From contig NC_067206.1 of assembly GCF_026262505.1 (NCBI RefSeq), forward strand, positions 25,001,896-25,065,895: a stretch of DNA of 64,000 nt, read 5' to 3'. Positions 23,037 to 32,012 of this stretch are shown here, one piece after another. Position numbers and translations under genes: made by a program. The notes under the pieces were generated by a model, which saw nothing but the letters and a program-made list of their open reading frames with translations, had not been told where the DNA came from and searched no databases. Each line of letters starts with the position of its first letter. Within the stretch, counting starts at the first letter, position 1. This DNA comes from Trichomonas vaginalis G3 (lineage: Eukaryota > Parabasalia > Trichomonadida > Trichomonadidae).

Positions 23037-23051
23037 AAAAATGAAGTGAAA
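23037..23051 (-). promoter_or_regulatory. Inr-like start sites of the glucanotransferase gene
   Basis: Reading the minus strand, TCACTT and then TCATTTTT occur just upstream of the ATG at 23016. Both fit the trichomonad initiator TCA(Y)(W), which normally lies 5-30 bp before the start codon. Confidence 0.5.
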
Positions 23052-23599
23052 ATTTGAAATAAATCATAAAATTATCAAAATATTCAATTTTGAATGTATT
23101 GGAGAAATCGATATTCATTGTACATGTGCATAATTAGAACTACTCTCTATGTATAAGATCAAATTATAATTTTGAGAGCTTTTGGGCCTAAGATAATCTC
23201 AAATTTTTCTGAAGATCTGACCCGAACGCCCAAATATCGAGTATTTATATTGTACAAGGTACAAATAGTATTATTACATCACCCATCATTTTCTACCGAT
23301 ATTTGCTAGAAATTGAGAAACATTCAAAAAATTTCTATGATTTACATTTTTTTCTATTGATAAAAAATGCGTACGCCTAAAAACTGTATAAATAAATTGC
23401 TCTATTGCAAGCGATTGTTTCATGCTACTTTCCGGTTTTATGAAGAAAAAAAAGATGGAGAAAATATTTTTTGGTGCAAAGTGATCATGAATACATCACG
23501 TGGAATAACTAAATAGTAGATGTTCATGCTATATCTCTTTTTGCTTATTAATCTGATGAAAATTCTTTCAATGATAAAAGCGCTTCCATTCATTTTCAA
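23052..23599. other. Intergenic, nothing recognised beyond a promoter
   Basis: AT-rich DNA between the glucanotransferase promoter and the 1.06-kb transposon. The 8 bp at 23592-23599 are the transposon target duplication. Confidence 0.4.
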
Positions 23600-24654
23600 T
23601 AAGGGTTTCGTTTTGCGAAAAAAACGTACAATACGCAATTTCGCTAAAAAACATTTAGCTAGCAATTTCGACCTTTGACTCCACTCAAGACGTCACTTTT
23701 TTAATTTTGCGGTATCATATTTTTGGAAAATCTTTATGAATATTATATAAAAAGTCTCTTTAATATCTATATTTCATATTTTTATCGATTTTTAAAGTTT
23801 TTGCGAAAAGTATTCAATTATTTTTGCTATTTGGTCGGGTAAATGTCAGATTTGCGACATTTTCTGATATGATATTCAGATTCTACGTTGATAATAATGC
23901 TTATAGAACCCTCTTGCTATTGTGTCAAAATTGCGAAACCGATAGCAAAAATATCTCGCAATATCAAAATTGAGATATTGAGTGAATTATGCATTATAGA
24001 GATTAAAAATCTGATTTGTGAAAACATCTCATCAGTTTCTAGCTAATTCAAAAATCTTTACTATCTTATTCGATTAAAATAAAAAGGGAATAGTTTCATT
24101 ATGCTTTAAATGACAGCCTTATAATATAATCATAGTTTTCGCTCAATATGCAGCATTTTTTTTCGAAATCTATGGTCAATATCCTAAATACTGATTGCTT
24201 TGCATTCATATCTCTTACATTTTCTATACCCACATCACTATTCATTGCTATTCCTATCTTTTTCATTTTTGTTTGTTTCTCATAATTTCTCAAAAAACAT
24301 GATAACTTGATATTTGTAAATATCATACTTTATAACGTAAATAAGAACTTGACCTATTAAGAAAAGCAGTAATGAAAAGAAAATCTGAAATTCATAAAAA
24401 TTACAAGTTTCTGATGACAATTAGCTTAATTAAACCAGGTACAAGATTATATAATTGTATTTTCTATCCAATTATCCATATAATATCTTATCCAGAAAAA
24501 ATAACTTGATCAATACCAAATGATTTTTAACTAGTAAATAAAGTATTTTCTTTACACACACATTGTATATCATAGTTTTTTTTTTTTTGGTTTCGCAAAA
24601 CATCCAAAAACAAATATGCTATAAAAGTGACAATTTTAGCAAAACGAAACCCTT
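23600..24654. mobile_element. 1.06-kb transposon, TIR AAGGGTTTCGTTTTGC, 8-bp duplication
   Basis: Inverted 16-bp termini are flanked by the direct repeat ATTTTCAA (23592-23599 and 24655-24662). The first 294 bp recur inverted at 6681-6974. No transposase is seen, so it is non-autonomous. The 8-bp duplication and a TAAGG-like start recall hAT elements, but the superfamily is not settled. Confidence 0.78.
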
Positions 24655-24870
24655 ATTTTCAAGCAAACTCTTATTGCAAATACTTTGAAAAACTTCTTCT
24701 TCCTTATGTTATTAATACAAATTCAAAAATTATTAACAACAAATTATTCTTGAATAAGCAAAACTAATAGTATCATTGTGGTAGTATCAGAACATATTAA
24801 ACCATGAGTTATTATCAATAAGATACAAAATTTCGTGATAACAATTTTTTGGATGTAATTATATAATCAC

Positions 24871-25527
24871 CTATGTTAATGCATTGCAAAATGATACTAA
24901 GTCATCACATATCTGTTGGTAGTTTTTTGATTTTTGAGATGAAATGATCTTATTACGATAATCTTGATACTGTTCGATATTTTTGATTGAGTTAGCAATA
25001 AATTTTGCGACATTCTTAATAGCGCTCAGTTTCTCACTACTGTCTTCTATATTAGGAGTGTTATTAATTGCATTCATAATTATCGACTTAAATAGTATTG
25101 TATCATCAATATCAGAGAGTGTCATAAGACTATCTGGTTTGTTTGAACTTTTTTCGTTGGATGATTTTGATTTTCGTGGAGGAGTAGGTTTTGTGAATGG
25201 CTCGTCATCAACATCACTTAGTATAATAATTTTATTCTTTTTCTTCGGTTTTTGTAAAGTCTCGTGGCTAATTGGATCAATTTTTTTTAAATCTGGTCGG
25301 TAGGAGTCATCAATTTGTAAAGAGGCGATTATATTATTGTCTTGTAGTAAGATAAATTCTGATTTTGTCTCATTTTTTTCGATTTTAAGTGCAAATAATA
25401 AAGTATCATCTGTTTTAGAATGAATTTCTATGTTCTTTCCATCATTTTTCGATATTAGGACGCATTCTCCCGTTATGCACTTGTTTAACAAATCTTTAGG
25501 AAGTTTGCAAAATGAAACTTTATTCAT
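24871..25527 (-). CDS. Hypothetical protein with SUMO-interacting-like motifs
   Basis: The 218-residue protein matches no family I recognise. An N-terminal beta-rich half (1-90) is followed by a basic linker containing IIILSDVDDE. A serine-rich stretch then leads to a second copy of the same theme, LMTLSDIDDT. A core of three to four aliphatic residues followed by serine and acids is the form of a SUMO-interacting motif. The C-terminal 80 residues look helical. It lies 82 bp downstream of the neighbouring gene on the same strand. Function is unknown; SUMO binding is inference. Confidence 0.65.
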   Translation of the reverse strand: MNKVSFCKLPKDLLNKCITGECVLISKNDGKNIEIHSKTDDTLLFALKIEKNETKSEFILLQDNNIIASLQIDDSYRPDLKKIDPISHETLQKPKKKNKIIILSDVDDEPFTKPTPPRKSKSSNEKSSNKPDSLMTLSDIDDTILFKSIIMNAINNTPNIEDSSEKLSAIKNVAKFIANSIKNIEQYQDYRNKIISSQKSKNYQQICDDLVSFCNALT

Positions 25528-25537
25528 CCGCTCAATA

Positions 25538-25545
25538 AAATATGA
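25538..25545 (-). promoter_or_regulatory. Inr-like site before the 218-residue gene
   Basis: The minus strand reads TCATATTT about 17 bp upstream of the ATG. It fits TCA(Y)(W) at a normal trichomonad distance. Confidence 0.5.
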
Positions 25546-25609
25546 AATTAATTAACATAAACAGCGTAATATTACAAAATTTTATTAAAATTATAAACAA
25601 AAATATATA

Positions 25610-27730
25610 TTAATTATCTTTTTTCTTTTGATTAAATTCGGGAGGTGGAATCATTAAAACAGGAACTACTGTTAGCATAGGAGCTCCATCTGATGCATGC
25701 CTAACTCTTATTACACCCTTTCCGTGGTTTGAAATTGCGAATAATCCTCTTGATGGGCAAATATCTCTAACTCTCTTTTTATACAACTTCTCACTGCATC
25801 TACCGCTCATATATTGCTCAAAAACATCAACTAGAGGCTCAAATTCCCCTCTCAGCACTAACATGTGCATAATACTTGTAAAAGATTTAATTCTCTTGAT
25901 CAAAGTCACGCCTTCGAAGGATCCGAATGCTGCATTGATGAACTGCGTCAAGCTCCTCTGCTGTTTCCTCAAGATAAAGCACTGTACGAGCAGTTTCATC
26001 ACTCGAGGAATTTCAATTGAAGAAATAAACTTAGTTAGCTCTTGGGACTGAATTCTCTCATGGAAAGAATCGGTTATTTCATTCAATACGAGGTTCGTTT
26101 TCACATCATACAGATATTCTTCGCCAATTATTGTATGAATCTTTTTGTCAAAGGCGTCGAAGGCCAATAATATTGCAAGAAGCAACTGGATGGCAGATAT
26201 AAAGATTCTGGGCATATAACATCTTATCTTTGTCTCATTATTTGCCACATTTTCGATAATTTTGAAAAATAATTCAGAAGATCTTTGAATATCTTGGGAT
26301 ATTTCGGATGTCTTAATGATTCCACATATGAGATGTAACAGTTTCTTCAGACTTTCCAAATGATCTTGTACATTAATCGTCATTGGAAGCGTCAAATTCG
26401 GTTCAGGGACTTTAGTCATCAACTGGCCGCCTATTACACCGTTCTCATAATGCAGATAGTTTCTCCAAGTGATATCATCAGTCATATAATAATTTCGGAG
26501 GGTTTCATCAAAACGGTTTATCAGAATTTTTGATATTTTTGGCCAGTCAACTTTTAGACCCATGAAAACGTCCCAGCATGATTGTCCGTAGAGATCCTTG
26601 ATTGCTAGGACGAGGTATCCAGGGTATACTTTACTATCATCGTGTTTAAGGAAGGAAAGGGCTTTTTCAATTCTCGAAATTTTAACTTGAGCGTCAGGAT
26701 AGAACTGTGTGAGCTTGAAATACTCTTCTTGATCAATAATCAGCTGATCGTCAACACCTCCCTCGATGTTACCGCCTTCTGAACCACTCGGAACTGATAC
26801 AAATTTTGTATTAAACAATAACTGCTCTTTGAAGCCTTCTGGGAGCTGAGTTTCCTTTAGTTCGTAACTCATACCGCGTTTCTCGCTTCTAATGCGAGGA
26901 GGCGTTTTGTAATTTGGTAAATTCTGTTGAATTGGAGCTTCTTGATTGATATCATCGCCCATTGCGCACGCAATTGCTGATTTTAAGATCATTGAGCGCT
27001 TGAACGGTCGTGATTTTACTTCTTCTTCCTCTTCTGCGCTGTCTTCTGGAATTTGTAAAATATGTTTAATGAAAGAATGTAGGTATTCTGACGCGTTTGC
27101 ATTCCTTGATATGAAAGGAAGGCATTTTGAGAAGATTTGCTGTGCTGTATATGACTCTCTAAAGAAATGAGTGATTATTGCTGTTAATTTAATGACTTGG
27201 TCATCGGAAAGGCCTTCAACGACCTTGAGGAAGTTTGAATATGGTGTGTTATCGCGTGGTTGCTTTGGCTTTTTCGATAAAAAATTCAAAATATCTGATG
27301 AAATTTCAGGGAGCAATTGTTCTAACTGTTTTTGTATATCGTCAGCCGTTAAAATGATTGAAGATATCCGATGTGTTGAATTAAATGTTGTAAGAAATAT
27401 ATAACAGGGAAAAGTCAAATTTGAAATTCCAAATTTGTGAAAACTTTTCTGTACTTCTGGATGAGTCTGTTCTAATTGTGATGACAAATCTAATGTGATA
27501 CGTTTTATTTGATGAAGTGTCTTAACTAACGCTGGTCTTGATTTTAATATGAAATTATCAGGAAAGAATCCAAAAGGAGTTGAGGATCCGGGTATTTCTA
27601 CCGATCCGCTTAATATTTGTTCACGAGTAATTAATCCTACCCTTGAACTTGAATTTTTTCCTAAACTCAATTTGAAATTTACTCTGACACTTTTTATGAA
27701 ATATTGGAAAAATAGTATTTTACATGTCAA
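25610..27730 (-). CDS. Unrecognised large helical protein, start codon unclear
   Basis: The open frame of about 706 codons is mostly amphipathic helix, suggesting an alpha-solenoid. An acidic stretch (EEEEE near residue 235) precedes a polar linker. Residues 330-705 have repeated helical segments (for example LKKLLHLICGIIK and IQLLLAILLAF). I do not recognise the family. The frame opens after a TAG upstream and has no ATG until residue 247, although residues 35-230 look fully coding. An ATG at 27738 is one base out of frame across a run of six T. A length error in that run, an unusual start or an unseen upstream exon could explain it. The gene is divergent from, and touches, the AP-3 delta gene. 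Confidence 0.65.
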   Translation of the reverse strand: MTCKILFFQYFIKSVRVNFKLSLGKNSSSRVGLITREQILSGSVEIPGSSTPFGFFPDNFILKSRPALVKTLHQIKRITLDLSSQLEQTHPEVQKSFHKFGISNLTFPCYIFLTTFNSTHRISSIILTADDIQKQLEQLLPEISSDILNFLSKKPKQPRDNTPYSNFLKVVEGLSDDQVIKLTAIITHFFRESYTAQQIFSKCLPFISRNANASEYLHSFIKHILQIPEDSAEEEEEVKSRPFKRSMILKSAIACAMGDDINQEAPIQQNLPNYKTPPRIRSEKRGMSYELKETQLPEGFKEQLLFNTKFVSVPSGSEGGNIEGGVDDQLIIDQEEYFKLTQFYPDAQVKISRIEKALSFLKHDDSKVYPGYLVLAIKDLYGQSCWDVFMGLKVDWPKISKILINRFDETLRNYYMTDDITWRNYLHYENGVIGGQLMTKVPEPNLTLPMTINVQDHLESLKKLLHLICGIIKTSEISQDIQRSSELFFKIIENVANNETKIRCYMPRIFISAIQLLLAILLAFDAFDKKIHTIIGEEYLYDVKTNLVLNEITDSFHERIQSQELTKFISSIEIPRVMKLLVQCFILRKQQRSLTQFINAAFGSFEGVTLIKRIKSFTSIMHMLVLRGEFEPLVDVFEQYMSGRCSEKLYKKRVRDICPSRGLFAISNHGKGVIRVRHASDGAPMLTVVPVLMIPPPEFNQKKKDN

Positions 27731-30700
27731 AAAATCATGGAAATCTGCCTAAAATTTCTGACGTTCATTTTGACAGACAGAAAACTTTCTTTGATATGAT
27801 TTCTCCTTTCACAGCGACTAGTGCTGAATATTTTGTCAGATTATATCACGATGCCCGCCAAAGAAGCCGAGGAGAAGAAGTTAGTGCCGATGGAACCCCT
27901 TTACAAGAAGTTTTAAACGATTCTATAAGAAAATCTCGAGAATTACTTGTCCAAAATCAAGGAACTCAGATCGACAAAGCAGATTCATTGCAAGAACTTT
28001 TATTCTTACAAACGCAAGGCGCAAAAATCGATTACATTGATTTCCCAATTTCCGAATTGATGCTAAGTGAGAACTATTCCGTCAAGAGAATGGCGTATCT
28101 CGCAGCCTCTCAGTTTTGGGAACCAGATGCAGAAGTCATTACTATGGTTGTTAGTTGCATAAATCGTGATTTAACAGGAATTGATCCAATTCGTAAATCA
28201 CTTGCCTTAACACTTATACCATTGATCGTTACATCCAGTTTTGCTCAAGATGTCGTCACAAACGTCATCAATAACTTCAATAATTCACGAGATGATATCA
28301 GACAAAAGGCTATTACATGTTTTTACAAACTCTGTCTTAAATATCCAGACTGCCTTGTTCCAGGCATCAAAGCATTAAACCTCAAATCCGCTCTTACCGA
28401 TTCATCTACGCCCGGAGGAACAATTCAAGCAATTCTCGCCTTACTTAACGAATTAGTTATTCATAATCCATCGAACTACAAATCCCTACTTCCCACTTTA
28501 GTCAAATTCTTTTCAGATTCTCAAGGAAACCCTTGGATTTTGAACAGAACAATTTCTATCGTTGGTACAATTGCTTCCACGTTAGAACAGTCCGCTTTAG
28601 ACAAATTCAACGAGAAGATCACACCAATGGTCTCAGAAGTCCTCAATTTCGCATCTTCTCCCTCAGTTGTTTTTGAAATTAATAATTTAATTTGTAAATT
28701 GAATATGAAGAACCGCGAACTTGTTCGTACAGCAGCCGACCGAGCTCAATCATTTATAGAAGACAGTGATCCCAATTTGAGGTACCTAGGCCTGATTTCC
28801 ATCACCAGATTAATGCAAGTCAACCAGAACATCATACAAATACACAAAAAAGTGCTAACTAATTGTATTGACAGTGATGATGAGACCTGTGTATTCATAG
28901 CTATCGATTTGCTTTCCAATGTTGCAAACAACAAAAATATTGGTGAAATTGTTTTGTCAATTTTGGAACAGATCGAAAAACGTTCTCAAGGACTTGTTAG
29001 AGACACATTAGTTACAAGACTCATTGAGATATGCAAGTTCGACAACTACTCTAGGTTCAGAGATTACCAATGGTACGTAAATGTCCTTTTAACAATCCAT
29101 TCTTACGGTGTCCAATTAAAAGAAATTTCTGAAGAATTGTTGACAATGGCTTTGCGTGCTAAAAGCACAAGAAAATCTCTGGTTTTAGAGCTCGTCGATT
29201 ACTTAAAGGACTTCTCACCATCAGACAAAGAATTCCTCTCTGTTGCTTGTTTCATTCTCGGTGAATATTCTTCATTATTCAAAAATTCTCCAGAAAATTT
29301 AGAAAATTCTGAAGATGATGAAATTAAAAAAAGTGACAAAAATTTTGATGTCGAAGAGACTGCTTTTAGGTTGTTGTGCTCTGAGAGATTTGAAATGACA
29401 GATAAGGAGTGCCAGGCAAATTCAATTCAAAGCGCTTTCAAAATTTACACAAGATCTGACAGTTTACAAAAAATGACGGAAAGAAGTAAAATTTTGAAAG
29501 AAAGATTGTCAGTTTATTCGACATCGAGGTATACTGATGTTGTAGAGCGTGCTACGATGCTAAAGGCTTTAATAGACTTGTTCGATGATTTTGACGATAT
29601 CGACGGTTTGAATTCAATTTATTCGAGTCAATTATTAGCTGTTGATCCAAGTGCTCAGCTAAAAGTTAAGATTCCTTCTACACTTGACATTGCGACACCC
29701 ATCATTGAATTGGATCCGAGGGAGGAGTCCACTTCTCTCGAATTAGATTTCGAAAACGAAAGTTCTGACTTGTTTGGAACTCCCCTTTTGATTTCGACAT
29801 CAAGAAACAGAAATATTTTGCAGCCACAGAGAAATAAAACTGAAGAAAAGACTAAACCTGATCTCAGGAAGAAACTAAGACTAACACCTATCCAAAATAA
29901 TGAAAAAGATGAACTTTTGGCAGTTGAAGGTAAAAGTGAAGTGAAAACTGGCAAAAGTGAAGTGATTTCACCATTATCAGCCATTTCATTTAATGTTGGA
30001 GACAACAATGGCAAAGAACTCCCTGTTATCAAGCCATACAACCAAGACGAACTTTTGTACAAAATGCAAAAGAACAAAATCGAACTCAAAAACAAACAAA
30101 ACATAAGTTACAACTATTTCAAAGTTATTGGTGAGCACAAAGGTTTGTTTTTGGAGGTCAGTTCGATAACAAAAAACTTGGATGGTGTTGACATTCAGTT
30201 GAAAATCACAAACTCTTCTAATTTCCCCATTTCTTGCCTCGAAATTACAATTGACGATGTTTTGATGTCAAATGTCAGAAGTGAACTGAATCCGAATTAT
30301 TCATGTGATGTTAAATGTCATGTGCAAGCGCGTGAGAGTGAAGAAAACAAACTCCTTAAATTGGTTGTGATTCCAACAGGTGGAGAAGGAGAAGGAGAAG
30401 TATTGAGAGGAAAAATTAGAATTTCACCTGTTTTGTTTTTGGAAAAGTGCCAAATTTCTGACATTTCTGATTTATGTATTTCAAGCCAAATAATGAAATC
30501 AGATCTTCCTGTTTCAAAGATTGTTGATACTGCTAAATTGATCTTCAACTCTTTGATGACAAAGACAGATTTTGAAGGAAATAAATCTGTTGTTTTGTCA
30601 TCGAAATCGAAGTCATCGAAATTATCTTGTCTTGTTATTATTTACAAGAAAGATGGTTCTTTCTTTTGCGACATAAGAGCTCCTTCTGAAAATATTGCAA

Positions 30701-30738
30701 AATTATTCTTGACAGAGTTGAAATTATCCCTCGAATAA
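27724..30738 (+). CDS. AP3D1: AP-3 complex subunit delta-like adaptin
   Basis: The 1004-residue protein opens with an adaptin N-terminal solenoid (about 70-570). Blocks such as KRMAYLAASQFW, YKLCLKYPDCLVPG and FIEDSDPNLRYLGL correspond to conserved AP-3 delta and adaptin blocks. A charged hinge (about 590-790) and a C-terminal ear-like domain follow. AP-3 delta pairs with beta-3, mu-3 and sigma-3 to carry cargo from Golgi or endosomes to lysosomes. The start is uncertain: M1 overlaps the beginning of the divergent neighbour, and M25 (MISPFTATSAEYF) is also possible. The stop overlaps TAAA. A transposon begins 44 bp after the stop. Confidence 0.85.
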   Translation: MSKNHGNLPKISDVHFDRQKTFFDMISPFTATSAEYFVRLYHDARQRSRGEEVSADGTPLQEVLNDSIRKSRELLVQNQGTQIDKADSLQELLFLQTQGAKIDYIDFPISELMLSENYSVKRMAYLAASQFWEPDAEVITMVVSCINRDLTGIDPIRKSLALTLIPLIVTSSFAQDVVTNVINNFNNSRDDIRQKAITCFYKLCLKYPDCLVPGIKALNLKSALTDSSTPGGTIQAILALLNELVIHNPSNYKSLLPTLVKFFSDSQGNPWILNRTISIVGTIASTLEQSALDKFNEKITPMVSEVLNFASSPSVVFEINNLICKLNMKNRELVRTAADRAQSFIEDSDPNLRYLGLISITRLMQVNQNIIQIHKKVLTNCIDSDDETCVFIAIDLLSNVANNKNIGEIVLSILEQIEKRSQGLVRDTLVTRLIEICKFDNYSRFRDYQWYVNVLLTIHSYGVQLKEISEELLTMALRAKSTRKSLVLELVDYLKDFSPSDKEFLSVACFILGEYSSLFKNSPENLENSEDDEIKKSDKNFDVEETAFRLLCSERFEMTDKECQANSIQSAFKIYTRSDSLQKMTERSKILKERLSVYSTSRYTDVVERATMLKALIDLFDDFDDIDGLNSIYSSQLLAVDPSAQLKVKIPSTLDIATPIIELDPREESTSLELDFENESSDLFGTPLLISTSRNRNILQPQRNKTEEKTKPDLRKKLRLTPIQNNEKDELLAVEGKSEVKTGKSEVISPLSAISFNVGDNNGKELPVIKPYNQDELLYKMQKNKIELKNKQNISYNYFKVIGEHKGLFLEVSSITKNLDGVDIQLKITNSSNFPISCLEITIDDVLMSNVRSELNPNYSCDVKCHVQARESEENKLLKLVVIPTGGEGEGEVLRGKIRISPVLFLEKCQISDISDLCISSQIMKSDLPVSKIVDTAKLIFNSLMTKTDFEGNKSVVLSSKSKSSKLSCLVIIYKKDGSFFCDIRAPSENIAKLFLTELKLSLE

Positions 30739-30781
30739 AAGCATATTTTTTATAGTTTATGGCTGAAACAAATCAATATTA

Positions 30782-31670
30782 AGGGTGCCGGAAAGTGAAG
30801 TGAAAGCTATTATAAAAACAACGCTTTTCAAACCCATAAAATCATTTTTATTTTGATTTGTTTATATGAGTATAAACCTTAAGTGATGATGTATCATAGT
30901 ATCATATTTAAACTAAGTAAAATCGATGTTTATGAATATATGGTTATCAATAACACACCAGAATCATACAAAATTTTTTAAATCTGGTAGGGGAAAAGTG
31001 CTTTTATCTCAATATATGAGAATTGAAAATAAAATTTTAATCAACACAATTTTGAGCTGGGCTCACACTCAATTTTCTGAAGTTTACAAATTTGCAAAGA
31101 AACATAGGCTCAAAATAGAGTTGATTAAAATCCTAATTTTCGAAAATTGAAACTTTTCGTTTCAATTTTCGAAAATTATTAATTTGTTCTGTAAAACTTT
31201 TAGTATAGCTATTGAAATTGTGTGTTTAATGTATCTCACTGGCTTAAACACAATATTGGAGGACTAGATACAAATCTAATTAAACTTTGAATGAGACCAT
31301 TTCGACTGAAAACTACTACCATTAAGTTTGTTCCCTAATGGTAATTAGCAGAATCCAGTGAGATGGTAATGCAATCGAACTTAGTTTTGAAGTTACCCAC
31401 TAATTGCATCTCGACACTTTTTAACACGTGCCAAATGTTTTCTGTAAAATATCTAGTATCTTGTACCTAGATATCATTCCTGGGGTATCAGCCCTTACCA
31501 TGGAAAAGCCAGGGACTAGATAGGTCCGCAAGTTCGAAAATTGCGAAGCAGTTTTCTTCATACTGGAAGTATCCAAGAACTCAATATCACAGAAATAAAA
31601 ACTTTAGTATATACACTACTAATATATGTTTCAATATCATTAATCGCGTCACCTCACTTTCCGGCACCCT
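30782..31670. mobile_element. 889-bp TA-flanked element, TIR AGGGTGCCGGAAAGTGA
   Basis: The left end AGGGTGCCGGAAAGTGAAGT and the reverse complement of the right end AGGGTGCCGGAAAGTGAGGT match at 19 of 20 positions, with TA on each side. It shares AGGGTGC with the shorter elements at 9319 and 12711. One open stretch of 74 codons (30926-31150) is not recognisable as a transposase. It contains a perfect 19-bp palindrome. Confidence 0.75.
31135..31177. repeat. Perfect 19-bp stem with 5-nt loop
   Basis: AATTTTCGAAAATTGAAAC (31135-31153) and its exact complement (31159-31177) enclose TTTTC. It lies inside the 889-bp TA-flanked element. Confidence 0.8.
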
Positions 31671-32012
31671 TAAAAAAATTCAACAACCTATATTTTAGAT
31701 AAGAATAATTTTGAAATTTACACTTTTATTGCGTTTTTATACGGGTGTGAAGCCTGTTAAAAATGCAATAAAAGTGTAATTATCATACTAATGATTATTT
31801 TTGATTCTAAAGTAGAACAGCATTTGAAGCAAAAATAATTGTATGTTTGATAATTTTTATTTTATCGATAAAATATAGAAATTGAGAACTACATCGAGTT
31901 GTCAGATTTAATGTCTCAGTAGGCTCTAATTTTAAGGAAAGGGATACATTAAAATTTCCTCTAGGGGAAAAAATTTTTAGTAAGAGAAAAATAAAATGTT
32001 TTTTATTAGAAA
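31671..32012. other. Intergenic spacer with one strong hairpin
   Basis: The only structure seen between the TA-flanked element and the BspA-like gene is the 22-bp inverted repeat at 31718-31779. No gene is supported. Confidence 0.5.
31718..31779. repeat. 22-bp inverted repeat, 18-nt loop
   Basis: TTACACTTTTATTGCGTTTTTA pairs with its complement at 31758-31779 with one mismatch. It lies about 230 bp beyond the BspA-like stop codon and could be a tiny foldback element or a 3' processing structure. Confidence 0.7.

Noticed and set aside
30926-31150. 74-codon frame in the 889-bp element as a transposase
   Set aside because: No catalytic motif and far too short for a mariner transposase.
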